A stretch of DNA of 64,000 nt from Planctomycetaceae bacterium (lineage in GTDB: Bacteria; Planctomycetota; Planctomycetia; Planctomycetales; Planctomycetaceae): NCBI GenBank assembly GCA_041398825.1, contig JAWKTX010000010.1, forward strand, positions 124,001-188,000, written 5' to 3'. The position numbers and the translations under genes were made by a program. Positions 1 to 10,150 of the stretch are shown piece by piece (the first letter of the stretch is position 1; the number at the start of each line of letters is the position of its first letter). Below the pieces are notes generated by a model that worked only from the letters and a program-made list of their open reading frames with translations, ran no database searches and was not told the DNA's origin.

Positions 1-1443
1 TGGATTCAGCTCGACGTCTACGGTCGCGGCAGTAACGCTTACCGATGGTCCGGTGAGACAGACGTCTTCGAAGCCATAGCCGATGTCAAACGCCGGTTCC
101 GAATCGACGAGAATCGAATCACCCTGCACGGCTTTTCCATGGGCGGAGCCGGAGCATGGCATCTTGGAATGCATTACCCACATCTCTGGTCGTCCGTCGG
201 ACCGGGAGCCGGTTTTGTTGACTTCTACAAATACCAGAATCAGTCGGATCGACTACCGGCATGGCAGCATCAGACCCTCGGGATTTACGACGCTGTCGAT
301 TATGCGCTGAACGCAGCAAACGTACCGGTATGTACCTACGGAGGTGAAATTGATCCTCAGCTGGCGGCGAGTACCACAATGGCTGAGGCCGCACGAGAAG
401 AGGAAGTTGAAATCAAGGTCATTGTTGGCCCCGGAATGGGACATAAGTTTGACCCGAAGAGTCAGCAGGAATTCATGGCGTTTCATATCGAGAAGTCCGA
501 AGCGGGACGCCCTTCTGTTTACGATCGACGCCACATTCGATTCACGACGCGCACTCTTCGGTACAACACATGTGACTGGCTGACCATCGAAGAAGTCGAA
601 ACGGTTTACGCTCCTTCGACCATTGATGCCAGAATCAATTCCGATGGTGATGTTGAAGTGAATACATCGAACATTACGGCCTTCCGGCTGAATCGAGACA
701 TCGCCACGAATGCCATCATTGACGGAACACTCCTTCCATGCCGGACTGCTGCCGATGGGTTATTGCCCGACGTTTGGTATCAGCGCACCGAAGATGCCTG
801 GCAGGTGCTCGACTACGACTCCTCGCGCGAATTCGCTGAGAATCCCGAGCTCAGTAAACGGCACGGCCTTCAGGGCCCCATCGACGATGCATTCATGGAT
901 GCGTTCGTCTGCGTTCGCCCAACTCAACCATCACTGATCCCCGCCGCCAACACATGGGCGAAACATCAACTGGAAGTATTCGAACAGGAATTTGACTTCT
1001 GGCTGCGAGGAAAGGTGCAGGTCGTAGATGATAAAGACGTCACAGAAGAGCATATCGCAGGCAACAATCTGATACTGTTTGGTGATCCGCAGTCGAACGC
1101 ATTAATCGCCCGCGTCGTCCAGAACCTGCCCATTGAATGGACGACACAGAAGATTCGTGTTGGACACCGCGAATGGGACGCCTCGACGCATGGGCTGAGC
1201 ATGATCTATCCGAATCCACTGAATCCACACCGCTATGTCGTGATCAACTCCGGGCACACGATGCACGATGTTGACTTTAAGGCATCCAACGCCTGGTTGT
1301 TTCCCCGAATGGGAGATATCGCGGTTCGACGCCTCCAGCCTGTCCCGGCAACCAACGACAGAAACAGTACCGACCAGAGTTCCACTGACATTGTCTGGGC
1401 AGAAAACTTCAATTCCAACTGGTTGCTGGACGAAGCTGAGTAA
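1..1443 (+). CDS. Alpha/beta-hydrolase (prolyl-oligopeptidase/esterase-like), 5' end outside window
   Basis: The reading frame is open from base 1, so the N-terminus lies upstream; an internal ATG at 139 falls inside the catalytic motif and is not the start. The segment reads GFSMGGAGAW around codons 45-54, a G-x-S-x-G nucleophile elbow typical of alpha/beta-hydrolase esterases and prolyl-oligopeptidase-like proteins. Downstream, 'VCTYGGEIDP' resembles the strand carrying the catalytic Asp, and 'GPGMGHKFDP' supplies a likely catalytic His. The C-terminal half (about 300 residues) contains a second domain that I do not recognise. Large secreted hydrolases of this layout are common in planctomycetes. 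The substrate cannot be deduced. The stop is TAA at 1441-1443. Confidence 0.8.
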   Translation, partial: WIQLDVYGRGSNAYRWSGETDVFEAIADVKRRFRIDENRITLHGFSMGGAGAWHLGMHYPHLWSSVGPGAGFVDFYKYQNQSDRLPAWQHQTLGIYDAVDYALNAANVPVCTYGGEIDPQLAASTTMAEAAREEEVEIKVIVGPGMGHKFDPKSQQEFMAFHIEKSEAGRPSVYDRRHIRFTTRTLRYNTCDWLTIEEVETVYAPSTIDARINSDGDVEVNTSNITAFRLNRDIATNAIIDGTLLPCRTAADGLLPDVWYQRTEDAWQVLDYDSSREFAENPELSKRHGLQGPIDDAFMDAFVCVRPTQPSLIPAANTWAKHQLEVFEQEFDFWLRGKVQVVDDKDVTEEHIAGNNLILFGDPQSNALIARVVQNLPIEWTTQKIRVGHREWDASTHGLSMIYPNPLNPHRYVVINSGHTMHDVDFKASNAWLFPRMGDIAVRRLQPVPATNDRNSTDQSSTDIVWAENFNSNWLLDEAE

Positions 1444-1461
1444 CTGACGACATCGGATATT

Positions 1462-3375
1462 TTAATCGGCCTCTGACTCTGCATTTGGCGACGATTGCTC
1501 TGTGCTTCTGGATGAAAGGTGCAGCTGCGGCGAAGTGGCCTGACCACGCAATTCGATGACCTGGTCCGCACGGTTCTGCGTGAGGTAAGCTGTCAGGTCG
1601 ACCCCCATTTGCTTCAGCGAGACAAGATGTTGCTGCTGAATCTGGTTGACTCGCTGCATAGCCGCTTCCCTCTGCTGATCGGTCGCTTCACGTTGTCGTC
1701 GCTCAAATTCGCGTTGTCGTTCTGCGTGCTCCAAATCGGCAACTCGCTTTTTCTGATCCATTTCAATCGCATGCTGTACCTCGGAGGATTGCTCCTGACG
1801 ACGCATACTGGCTCGGCTGAGCTGACTCTGAAGGCGATAGTTTTCAAGATCCTGAGTTTGTTCCTCCGTCGCACGATCCAGCTGCAACCGAGTGCGTGCT
1901 TCAATCGCCTGATCGTGCATCTTCTGCAGGGATTCGGCTGCCCCGTATCCCCGATATACCACGTTGTTAACACGATAGCCGATCTGCTCAGCCCGGGAGA
2001 GTAAAGTTCGATAAGTGCCAGGATCGTTCAAACGACCAGTCGCCTGCTTGAATTCTTCGAACGAAAGCCTGCCAGTGAACTCAACAACGTCAGCAGTGGC
2101 AGCATTCACAAAATCCCCGATGGGATCCCGCGTCGAATCCAGCATTCGTTCGATATGAATCAGTTCAAAGAAGACCATCAATCGAATCACAATCACGGCG
2201 TTGTCAGACGTTCGTACATCAGGTACGTCGTGATACATCTGATCCGGCATCAGCCACAGTTTCTGAAAACGGAGGGAGTTGGGAATCTTCTGAACCCCAA
2301 GATGCCCGCCGGGAGAAGCATGCCAGGAAAAACTATGCAGCCATTCACCAGGCTGTGGTGTGAACATTGCCGGTCCATGCACAAGTCGACGATCCGTTTC
2401 CGAGGGCATTTCGGACTTACGCGAATAGACAACGACCGCTTCCCTCGCCGCCAGTTGCAGGCAATCTTCTGTCGAGATCGACTCGTGAATTCGGGGGTCT
2501 TCCCAGAGCTCAGCAGGGCCCGGAAGATGCTGCTGCGATCCATCAAGAAAACGAACAATCAGAAACTGCCCGGGATGGGCCACATGGTGTGTCAGGGCTT
2601 CGAAGCGATTGCGACCGATCCAGACTCGTCGAGGGCCGACAAGCAGGTCGCGTTCTCCGCTGAGAGATGTGCGCAGAACACGTTCACCATCGTCGATCGT
2701 ATAGTAAAGCATACCCCGCCCCCTGGTCTTTCTCACTGTGGAATTAGATGAATAAAGATCATAGCCACGGACATTCGACTCGGGATTCGGCCCTCGTCTG
2801 AATTCCGCCCTCGATCTTTTCGCTGAATGCCGCACCCGTTCCGAAGCCGGCGCGACATCGGAAAGGAACTCGTCATCGTCTGCAGACCTGGAGGACACCG
2901 ACGTATCGGTGAATTCACTCAACATCGAGTCCGCAGATTCCGACGCAGATTTGAGATTCAGCCGCACAAGCGTCTGAACGATATGATCCGCATGCCCCGG
3001 AACCAGAACGACGTTCTTTGCCAGCAGGAAAGACAATTTGTCCATCAGCGCAATGTCATCCGCATCCTGCGCGACGATGTAGTACGTATCTTCAATCTGA
3101 TCGAAAATGATCGGAACGACGCGGTGTTCCCAGAGAACGGATGCCGGTAACACACATACAAGTGACTTCGGCACAGTCCGGAGTCGACGTCTGATTTCGG
3201 AATCCGGGAAGGACGGTCGAATCCGCCGGGAAACAGAGCCGCCAGGTCCGGCGATATCGGCTACGTTCGTGGAGGTATTCCCTGGAGACGCTTCATTCAG
3301 CGTATCCAGCACCTGGTCCTCGGACCAGTCGCTCTGTTGCAGCGAACCCGAACGACTGGAATATCGGTAGTCCAT
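1462..3375 (-). CDS. MshEN (GspE N-terminal)-like domain protein with SPFH/coiled-coil C-terminus
   Basis: A protein of about 637 residues. Residues roughly 60-145 resemble the N-terminal MshEN domain of type II secretion/type IV pilus ATPases ('LPASVLWEHRVVPIIF' then 'YYIVAQDADD'), but no Walker A or ATPase domain follows. The middle contains an unidentified region. After about residue 390 there is a band-7/SPFH-like segment ('NAATADVVEF'), followed by a long charged Gln/Arg/Glu-rich coiled coil from about 490 to 610. No signal peptide or clear membrane span is visible. I chose the ATG at 3375; an in-frame GTG at 3390 is possible. It is convergent with the upstream esterase (18 bp apart). 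A scaffold role is only a guess. Confidence 0.6.
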   Translation of the reverse strand: MDYRYSSRSGSLQQSDWSEDQVLDTLNEASPGNTSTNVADIAGPGGSVSRRIRPSFPDSEIRRRLRTVPKSLVCVLPASVLWEHRVVPIIFDQIEDTYYIVAQDADDIALMDKLSFLLAKNVVLVPGHADHIVQTLVRLNLKSASESADSMLSEFTDTSVSSRSADDDEFLSDVAPASERVRHSAKRSRAEFRRGPNPESNVRGYDLYSSNSTVRKTRGRGMLYYTIDDGERVLRTSLSGERDLLVGPRRVWIGRNRFEALTHHVAHPGQFLIVRFLDGSQQHLPGPAELWEDPRIHESISTEDCLQLAAREAVVVYSRKSEMPSETDRRLVHGPAMFTPQPGEWLHSFSWHASPGGHLGVQKIPNSLRFQKLWLMPDQMYHDVPDVRTSDNAVIVIRLMVFFELIHIERMLDSTRDPIGDFVNAATADVVEFTGRLSFEEFKQATGRLNDPGTYRTLLSRAEQIGYRVNNVVYRGYGAAESLQKMHDQAIEARTRLQLDRATEEQTQDLENYRLQSQLSRASMRRQEQSSEVQHAIEMDQKKRVADLEHAERQREFERRQREATDQQREAAMQRVNQIQQQHLVSLKQMGVDLTAYLTQNRADQVIELRGQATSPQLHLSSRSTEQSSPNAESEAD

Positions 3376-3558
3376 CCTGGGTGCCCCCACATCCCGGCAG
3401 GAATCGCCAAAACCAAATCAGACTCACGCGAACCATCCACAGCATTGCAGCGGGTGGAATCTGGGAAATGCAAGCGGAATCATGAGATTCCGTCGTTTGA
3501 TCCGTTCATCACAGAAACCGCTCTCACAGAAACACCCCCGCGCGACTGTCGACCTGGC

Positions 3559-4497
3559 TTAGTCTTCTTCAGCGTCCTGAACAACGGCATCAGCAAATCT
3601 GGCACCCAAATCCAGATATCCTGCCGAATCATAGTGCCAGGGGTCGGAGTACCCGTATGCGTCGGTTGTTGTCACGATCGCCGCATTTTCGTCGCGTTGA
3701 ACGAAGTCCGACTGCGCTTTTCGAACCTGCTCCCCATACTCCCAAACTCTGCCATTAGCACTGGCCTGTTCGTAGTCGTCCTTGCCGGAATCCGAAATGC
3801 GCCCGATCACAACGCGCAGATCATCCTTTCGCAAAGCTGCTCGAATCAGGTCCATCAACCGCTTCAGATTTGCTTCGTAACGTCGGGCGACATCTTCATC
3901 TCCTGCGTCACTTTCACCCTGCATCCAGATAATACCCGCCGGGATCAGGGTGTCACTTTCACCGTCGCCATCGATATCCCTGATCGCAAACGCATTTCGA
4001 AGTGTGGCCAGGAAATGATCATACTGATTGATGTCACCATGACGTCCGCCTGCAACATGAAAGTCTGGCTCCCAGCAACCAAAGATCTTTGCGGCCTCTG
4101 CATCCGCAGCGATGGATGTGCCCCCGCGTGAGTACTTAACGATGGCAATATTAGAATCCGGGTCGAGTTCCCGGAGGCGGCGTGCAAATGACAGTTCGAC
4201 ACCGAAGCGATCCGACAATGTGTTCTGGATCCCATCGGACTTAAACCCGGTTCCGTAGCCGGGCTTCAGTTCTGACCAGACACCACGGCCGTCAACAGGC
4301 TGACCATCAAGGCCCTGATTGCCATGAAAAATCATCACCCCGGAAACCGGTGCCGTGTTCGGGCCCTGCAATTCCCTGACATAACCGAATCCATCCATGT
4401 TCGACTGGCCGCCCAGATAATACAGCTTGTAATCTCTGGCCTGCAGAGAGCCCGAAAACAACCCGACCACAAAAAGAAACTTCACCCACGTCTTCAT
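3559..4497 (-). CDS. Secreted SASA-family carbohydrate esterase (sialate O-acetylesterase-like)
   Basis: A 312-residue protein with an N-terminal Sec signal peptide ending near 'SLQA'. The mature part begins with 'YYLGGQSNMDGFG', the GQSNM block that carries the catalytic Ser (about S32) in SGNH/SASA (CE6-like) esterases. 'GIIWMQGESDAGDED' is the second conserved block, and 'DPWHYDSAGY' near the C-terminus supplies the Asp-His pair. These enzymes remove acetyl groups from carbohydrates in the periplasm or outside the cell, matching the polysaccharide-degrading lifestyle of planctomycetes. The exact substrate is not inferable. It is transcribed away from the cytochrome gene at 4816, and the roughly 318-bp gap between them must contain both promoters. 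Confidence 0.85.
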   Translation of the reverse strand: MKTWVKFLFVVGLFSGSLQARDYKLYYLGGQSNMDGFGYVRELQGPNTAPVSGVMIFHGNQGLDGQPVDGRGVWSELKPGYGTGFKSDGIQNTLSDRFGVELSFARRLRELDPDSNIAIVKYSRGGTSIAADAEAAKIFGCWEPDFHVAGGRHGDINQYDHFLATLRNAFAIRDIDGDGESDTLIPAGIIWMQGESDAGDEDVARRYEANLKRLMDLIRAALRKDDLRVVIGRISDSGKDDYEQASANGRVWEYGEQVRKAQSDFVQRDENAAIVTTTDAYGYSDPWHYDSAGYLDLGARFADAVVQDAEED

Positions 4498-4619
4498 GCT
4501 GGATTATCCTTCATTTGTAGACTCGACCGTGTCCTCACAGCGCTGACCATTGTTCGTCGGTGACAACTTTCATGAAATCCCGGAAGCTCCCACCGGGAAA
4601 TTTTTCGGGGAGTCCAGTC

Positions 4620-4647
4620 GCCGACTTAATTGCGCCGACTTAACTGC
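4620..4647. repeat. Two tandem 14-bp units in the divergent promoter region
   Basis: GCCGACTTAATTGC is followed directly by GCCGACTTAACTGC (one mismatch). They lie in the intergenic region between the SASA esterase and the cytochrome. No gene is visible in 4498-4815. The pair could be an operator, or chance. Confidence 0.45.
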
Positions 4648-4815
4648 ACAGTGTTTCCTGCATTGATGAGGTTCCGTTCGTGAAACGGTAACGTTGGCAG
4701 CATTGCATCGCTGTGAGGCTTTGTTCATCATTCATGCCACCCCCCACCCCGTCCAAAGATACTCTGGGAACGCCTTCCCACACAATCGAAGCCTCTGCAT
4801 ACAGACCTGTTCCAA

Positions 4816-7575
4816 ATGAATATCCAGTCCAACCGACAAATGCTGTCACTGTGCATCGCATCAACCTTCCTGATCCTGACGTGCTCCGTCGATGCAGAAG
4901 CGATGGCCGATTCTCACGCAATTGTGCCTGGTTATGAACGATTTCGAGTGGCACATTTATCACCGGCGGAAGCGGGGCGACTACTGATCTCAGAACTCAA
5001 CTGTCAGTCGTGTCATGGCAGGATGAACGATCAGGTCTTGCCTCCCCGCGAAGCCCCCGTACTGACAAATGCAGGGAATCGCGTTTCGGTGGATTTCCTG
5101 AAAACATTTCTTGCAGATCCACAACACATCAAACCCGGAACGGCGATGCCTGCCTTTGCTGCTCTGCAATCAAAAGATGGCAAGCCCAACGAAAACGCAG
5201 AAGCATTGGCAGCGTTCCTGGCGAGCGACTCGACCTTTCGGTACATGGCGATCGGTGCCGATTCTGCCCGGCGTGGAGAAAAGCTCTTCCGCTCCATTGG
5301 CTGTGCTGCCTGTCACGGTGACCAGCGTCAGGCCGCTGTGGATCGTCCTGCATTCGCGATGCCACTTGGAAATCTGTCCGAAAAGTATTCGCTGACCTCA
5401 CTGAGCAGTTTTCTCAGCAACCCCCATGCTGTTCGCCCATCAGGCCGAATGCCATCACTGAATCTTTCGCCTGAGGAGCTTCGCGACGTCACCAGTTATC
5501 TTCTGAGAGATCTCGACCAGTCCAGAGTGCAGGCGAATGTTCGCTTTGAAGAATACCATGGAAGCTGGGAACAGCTGCCTGACTTCAGTCAGCTAACACC
5601 TGTCTCCACCGGACTCACGACGGACATCACTGTCGAAGCTTCGTCACGCAGAGAAACTTTCGCATTACGGTTCAGCGGGTTCCTGCAGATTCCGAAAGAG
5701 GGACAATATCGTATCCACCTCAGCAGTGACGATGGCAGCCGCGTCCTCATAGACGGACAGCCTGTCCTTGTCGCGGACGGAATTCATCCGGCCGGCAACG
5801 AGACGGCTCGCCATCAAATGAATGCAGGTCCGCACGAAGTTGTCGTGGAGTATTTTGAGTATCATGGACAGGAAGAATTGAAAGTCGAGATCTCCGGAAA
5901 CGGCCTCGCTCGCCAACCGATGGCCGCTCTGATGACCGTCGATCGACAGCCTGCCGCTCCTGAAGACGCAACACCTGAGACTGACAGCAGTCTGATCGAA
6001 GAAGGGCGTCAACTCTTTGCATCGCTTGGTTGTGCCGCCTGCCACCAACATGGCCAGGGTGACCAGAAGATCCAATGGACGAAAACAGCGCCAACGTTCC
6101 AGAACATCAGGTCAACCCAGGGTTGTTTGTCACCTTCGGCCGGGAGCAACGTTCCTGTCTTCGCGCTTACCGAACAACAACGCAGCGACATAGTATCTGC
6201 CATCGAAGCCGATCAGAACAAAACCACCGAGACAGCAACCCGGGAACAGGCCATCACCCGGATTATGACAACTCTGAACTGTTACACGTGTCACCAGCGG
6301 GACGGACTTGGCGGCGTACCGAATGAATTCAACGAACTGTTCACCGGCAGCATTCCGGAAATGGGCGATGAAGGCAGAATTCCACCACATCTGAATGGCG
6401 TGGGTGACAAACTCAACCCGGACTGGCTGAAACATGTCCTCAACGAAGGCGCGAAAGATCGACCGTACATGGCGACTCGTATGCCCAAATTCGGTGCGAG
6501 CAATGTGGGAGCCCTGCTGACAATGCTGGAGGGCGACCAAAAAAACGAGGTTGATCCGGTTGAATTTGCCGAAGCTGAACACCGCGTAAAAGCAGACGCT
6601 CGCCTGATGATCGGCGATCAGGCACTGTCGTGCATTAAGTGCCACTACTTCGATAAGTTTGCCGCCACTGGAATTCAATCGATTGACATGACCACCATGA
6701 CAAAGCGCCTTCGGCGTGACTGGTTCCATCGTTATCTGTCGAACCCACAGGCCTATCGCCCGGGAACTCGCATGCCGGCAGCCTGGCCCAATGGCAAGTC
6801 CGTCGTCCCAAAGATTCTGGATGGAACAGCTCCCACTCAGATCGAAGCCATCTGGAAATATCTCGAAGACGGCAAGCAGGCGAAGATCCCATCGGGATTA
6901 CAAACGCAGGCCATCGAACTCGTCGCAAAAGAACGGCCTTTGATTTATCGCAACTTTATCGAAGGACTCTCTCCTCGCGGCATCGCCGTCGCATTTCCCG
7001 AAAAGGCTCACTTTGCGTGGGATGCAGAGCAAATGAACATGCGGCTCATCTGGCACGGAGCCTTTATCGACGCCTCAAAGCACTGGGTCGGGCGCGGGCC
7101 GGGCTTTCAGGCTCCTCTGGGCGACCACATGATGACGCTTCCCTCCGGCCCCGCAGTGGCTGTGCTTCCGTCGACCGATTCCAAATGGCCATCCGACAAT
7201 GCTCGCGAAATGGGTTACCGGTTCCTCGGATATACCCTGGACAAGAGTGGCGTGCCAGCATTTCGCTTCCGAACTCCCGATGGCATCACAGTGCATGATC
7301 AAATCAAAGCACAGTCAGCGGAACCGGATGCTGAACTGACCCGCACGATCACACTGACGCCCGCTTCTGACACTCCAAACGCCTGCATTCGCATCGCGAC
7401 GGGAGAACTGATCGAACAAACCGATGGCGAATGGGTCATCGACAACGCAATCCGCATCCGAAGTATCCATGGACAGGTCATCTCTCGAAAGTCGAGCCAG
7501 GGAAATGAATTACTTCTGCTTTTGCCGCTGAAGGCGAACACAGCAACAGAGGCGTCCTACACAATTCACTGGTAA
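4816..7575 (+). CDS. PA14-domain multi-haem c-type cytochrome
   Basis: A 919-residue exported protein starting with a signal peptide (hydrophobic 10-24). Five CXXCH haem-binding motifs are visible: C63QSCH, C163AACH, C406AACH, C489YTCH and C606IKCH. Candidate distal Met ligands sit in 'MPAF', 'MPSL' and 'MPKF' blocks. Residues about 240-375 form a PA14 beta-barrel domain with the 'SSDDGSRVLIDG' signature, expected to bind carbohydrate or a surface ligand. The last 220 residues form an unassigned beta-rich domain. Such cytochrome/PA14 fusions are typical of planctomycetes and probably act in the periplasm, combining electron transfer with substrate binding. No partner DUF1549/DUF1553 gene is adjacent, which is slightly unusual. 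The ATG at 4816 directly precedes the signal peptide. Confidence 0.88.
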   Translation: MNIQSNRQMLSLCIASTFLILTCSVDAEAMADSHAIVPGYERFRVAHLSPAEAGRLLISELNCQSCHGRMNDQVLPPREAPVLTNAGNRVSVDFLKTFLADPQHIKPGTAMPAFAALQSKDGKPNENAEALAAFLASDSTFRYMAIGADSARRGEKLFRSIGCAACHGDQRQAAVDRPAFAMPLGNLSEKYSLTSLSSFLSNPHAVRPSGRMPSLNLSPEELRDVTSYLLRDLDQSRVQANVRFEEYHGSWEQLPDFSQLTPVSTGLTTDITVEASSRRETFALRFSGFLQIPKEGQYRIHLSSDDGSRVLIDGQPVLVADGIHPAGNETARHQMNAGPHEVVVEYFEYHGQEELKVEISGNGLARQPMAALMTVDRQPAAPEDATPETDSSLIEEGRQLFASLGCAACHQHGQGDQKIQWTKTAPTFQNIRSTQGCLSPSAGSNVPVFALTEQQRSDIVSAIEADQNKTTETATREQAITRIMTTLNCYTCHQRDGLGGVPNEFNELFTGSIPEMGDEGRIPPHLNGVGDKLNPDWLKHVLNEGAKDRPYMATRMPKFGASNVGALLTMLEGDQKNEVDPVEFAEAEHRVKADARLMIGDQALSCIKCHYFDKFAATGIQSIDMTTMTKRLRRDWFHRYLSNPQAYRPGTRMPAAWPNGKSVVPKILDGTAPTQIEAIWKYLEDGKQAKIPSGLQTQAIELVAKERPLIYRNFIEGLSPRGIAVAFPEKAHFAWDAEQMNMRLIWHGAFIDASKHWVGRGPGFQAPLGDHMMTLPSGPAVAVLPSTDSKWPSDNAREMGYRFLGYTLDKSGVPAFRFRTPDGITVHDQIKAQSAEPDAELTRTITLTPASDTPNACIRIATGELIEQTDGEWVIDNAIRIRSIHGQVISRKSSQGNELLLLLPLKANTATEASYTIHW

Positions 7576-7663
7576 TCATCCCGCAAATCGTTTCAAGCCT
7601 CTGACGCCGCAAACTTTCTGACTGAAGCCAACCTGCCACAGGATCAGTAGCCGCAGGCCAAAT

Positions 7664-10150
7664 TCATTTGGTTCGTGCCTGGCTGTGGTCATCCTGTTTT
7701 TGGAAACGCGTCAGCCGCTTAATTCGATCCGCAACCTGAAATCGCGCCCGGGGAGAATCAGGAGCCACTTCCAGAGCTTTTTCAGCGGCGGAAAGTGACG
7801 CCTTCAGAGCGATAATCGCTGACTCATCATCATTACGTCGTAATGCATTCTTCCATGCCTGCAGATGCGCTTCGCAAACGCAGAGATAACTGTGTTCATT
7901 GCGAGGAAATCGAGAGACACACTCTTCGGCAAGAGACAGGTACGCTTTCTGAATTACTTCTGCGTCGTCCAGTAATCCCTGCCGACGGAGGTACGTACTG
8001 ATCCCTGTGATCGAGCTGGTCAGCCGGCCGTGAAGGACATCCAGCAGCAGATCCTGATCCCGGATCTGTTGTTGCTCCATAAACTGCAATGTGTTGTCCA
8101 GGATGATCTGGCTGCTGGAGGCCGACAAAGCGTCCAGAAATTTGCCGCCTGAATGCTCTGTGCCGACAGATGATTCCATGCACCAAAACTGATCGCCCAT
8201 AAATGCGAACAGTTTCTCCTGATCCAGATTGAGTTGATTTTCCTCAAGCACCCAGTCTCCCAAAGACAATTCAGGCCAGTCATTGTCCTGAACGCGCGAT
8301 GGAAACAGGCCATGACGAATCCAAAGATCGGGGCTTTCGCTGGCATCGGAAAGCTGGTCCCAGAATTCGAGTTCGTATGTCTCGAACATGGCTGCTTCTG
8401 TCGATTCACGGCTCCAGCGAAAATCCCACGTCAGAGAACGAAAGTAGTCAATAAAAGACACCGCCCAGAAAACCCTCGATCTGTTGTCCCTGAGTCGATT
8501 CAGCAGGGGAGCAGTGTCGACAAGAATTCTTCCATTACGACGAAACTGTTCGAAGCGTCTCTGAGGGACAATGACATCACTGGTGTCGCGCAGATAGCCA
8601 TACATGAATCTCGCAGCAATTAACTCAGTGAGTGCGACCTGATCGTCCGGCTGAAGTTCGTTCGCCTTCTTCAGCAGCTCAACCGATGTATCCAGTAAGT
8701 CCACTGCAACCGCGTGCATCGTCTTATTTAAGCCTTCCGTGAAACGTTCGGCCGCTCGCAATTCCAAAGTGCCATATCTCAGGCAATCTTCGAACGAAAC
8801 CGGGGATTCAGACAACACACGACGATTATGAAAACGAGTTGATTCCAGTAGTCTCGCCGCACGGTCCGGGCCGAAAGCGGCAGCATCCCGAGTAATCTCG
8901 TCCGCCCATTCGTTAATAGTCAGTGGTATCGAAGCTCCCGACACCACTGCGTTTGAAGGTTCCGCAGACGATTTCAACCCGTTCGGGGAAGAGCCAGGCC
9001 GGTTCAACGCAAGAACCAGGACCAACACAAGGAGGATGGCGGGAATCAGAAAACGGATGCCGTGAGTACCCGCCGAGTGCTGCCTGACAATCCACGACTG
9101 CAGTTCCAAAGCCAGATGAGCACAGGATTCGTATCGGTCTTCAGGATGCTTTGCAAGACACCGTTCTGTCATCTGCCGCAGGCCTTCCGGTATCTTGTCC
9201 AAGCCGGAAGTTCCCCAATCAATCTCGGCATCCATCACCTGCCGGACAACACCGGTGGAGGTTTCTCCGCAAAATGGAGGAACCCCCGTGAGTAAAGTAA
9301 ACAGGATTCCACCGAGCCCATAGACGTCAGTGGCCGGTGATAACAAAGTCGGGTCACCAAGGACCTGCTCCGGAGCCATGTAACTTGGTGTGCCTCGAAT
9401 CTGGCGTTCCCTGCCAGCATCTGTCGACTGCGACTGACGCGAACTTGCAATTCCAAAGTCCGCTACCTTGGGAACGATACTGTCCCACGTCGTTCCCGCT
9501 GAAACATCGATCAGGATATTCGAAGGCTTCAGGTCAAGGTGAAGCACGCCTCGCTTGTGGATCTGATCGACGGCACTGGCAATGACACTGATAAACTGAG
9601 CGATCTGCAGAGGAGTCGCCGGTTGATCCAGCCAGCTTCTGAGAGTGCCACCCGCAACATACTCGAAAACCAGAAGAAAACACTCCGGCGTTTCTTCCAC
9701 GCGATACAGCCGGACGACGTTGTGATGTTCCATCTTTGCCGCAATGCGAACTTCATCCAGCCATCGGAGCCTTTCGGCTTCGTTGCTCTTCGCGTCAACG
9801 TGAATACGTTTGAGAGCAATCAGCCTGGACGTCGTCAGGTCTTCTGCAAGATAGACGACCGAACCACCTCCACGCCCGAGTTCACGTTCCAGCCGAAACC
9901 CTTCGATTTCGGGCAGCGGATTTACGTCCAAATCAACATCCGATCGATCAACGCCCTTTAGCAGTGGGGTGACCGTTTCGCGTTCCGCTGACGCCAGGTC
10001 CTGCAGGAATTCCTGACATCGAACGCAGGATTCAATGTGTTGTTCAAGTTGCTCATCAGGCCGTTGGGAACCATCGTCATCTAAGTCGCAGTTGCCCAGG
10101 TTCCGCAGGACAGAATGGTCCGGGCAGTGCTGCGAACCGTTTCGCATCAT
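7664..10150 (-). CDS. Membrane-anchored Ser/Thr protein kinase with N-terminal zinc-finger motif
   Basis: An 828-residue protein. Residues 38-45 read H-x3-C-x2-C ('HIESCVRC'), an anti-sigma-factor-type zinc-binding motif. The Hanks-type kinase domain spans about 84-355: glycine loop 'LGRGGGSVVY' (91-100), ATP-binding Lys114 in 'ALKRI', catalytic loop 'HLDLKPSN' (204-211), 'DFG' at 231-233, and 'GTPSYMAPEQ'. The usual HRD Arg is Leu, so this is a non-RD kinase, although the catalytic Asp206 is kept. One transmembrane helix lies at about 365-383. The remaining 440 residues are an alpha-helical, TPR-like sensor region. The start overlaps the sigma factor stop by ATGA, so the two are co-translated. 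The kinase most likely controls its ECF partner. Confidence 0.9.
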   Translation of the reverse strand: MMRNGSQHCPDHSVLRNLGNCDLDDDGSQRPDEQLEQHIESCVRCQEFLQDLASAERETVTPLLKGVDRSDVDLDVNPLPEIEGFRLERELGRGGGSVVYLAEDLTTSRLIALKRIHVDAKSNEAERLRWLDEVRIAAKMEHHNVVRLYRVEETPECFLLVFEYVAGGTLRSWLDQPATPLQIAQFISVIASAVDQIHKRGVLHLDLKPSNILIDVSAGTTWDSIVPKVADFGIASSRQSQSTDAGRERQIRGTPSYMAPEQVLGDPTLLSPATDVYGLGGILFTLLTGVPPFCGETSTGVVRQVMDAEIDWGTSGLDKIPEGLRQMTERCLAKHPEDRYESCAHLALELQSWIVRQHSAGTHGIRFLIPAILLVLVLVLALNRPGSSPNGLKSSAEPSNAVVSGASIPLTINEWADEITRDAAAFGPDRAARLLESTRFHNRRVLSESPVSFEDCLRYGTLELRAAERFTEGLNKTMHAVAVDLLDTSVELLKKANELQPDDQVALTELIAARFMYGYLRDTSDVIVPQRRFEQFRRNGRILVDTAPLLNRLRDNRSRVFWAVSFIDYFRSLTWDFRWSRESTEAAMFETYELEFWDQLSDASESPDLWIRHGLFPSRVQDNDWPELSLGDWVLEENQLNLDQEKLFAFMGDQFWCMESSVGTEHSGGKFLDALSASSSQIILDNTLQFMEQQQIRDQDLLLDVLHGRLTSSITGISTYLRRQGLLDDAEVIQKAYLSLAEECVSRFPRNEHSYLCVCEAHLQAWKNALRRNDDESAIIALKASLSAAEKALEVAPDSPRARFQVADRIKRLTRFQKQDDHSQARTK

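Noticed and set aside
3337..4131. 264-codon open frame on the plus strand
   Set aside because: It lies opposite the SASA esterase, whose catalytic motifs are clear; the frame has no domain or ribosome-binding site.
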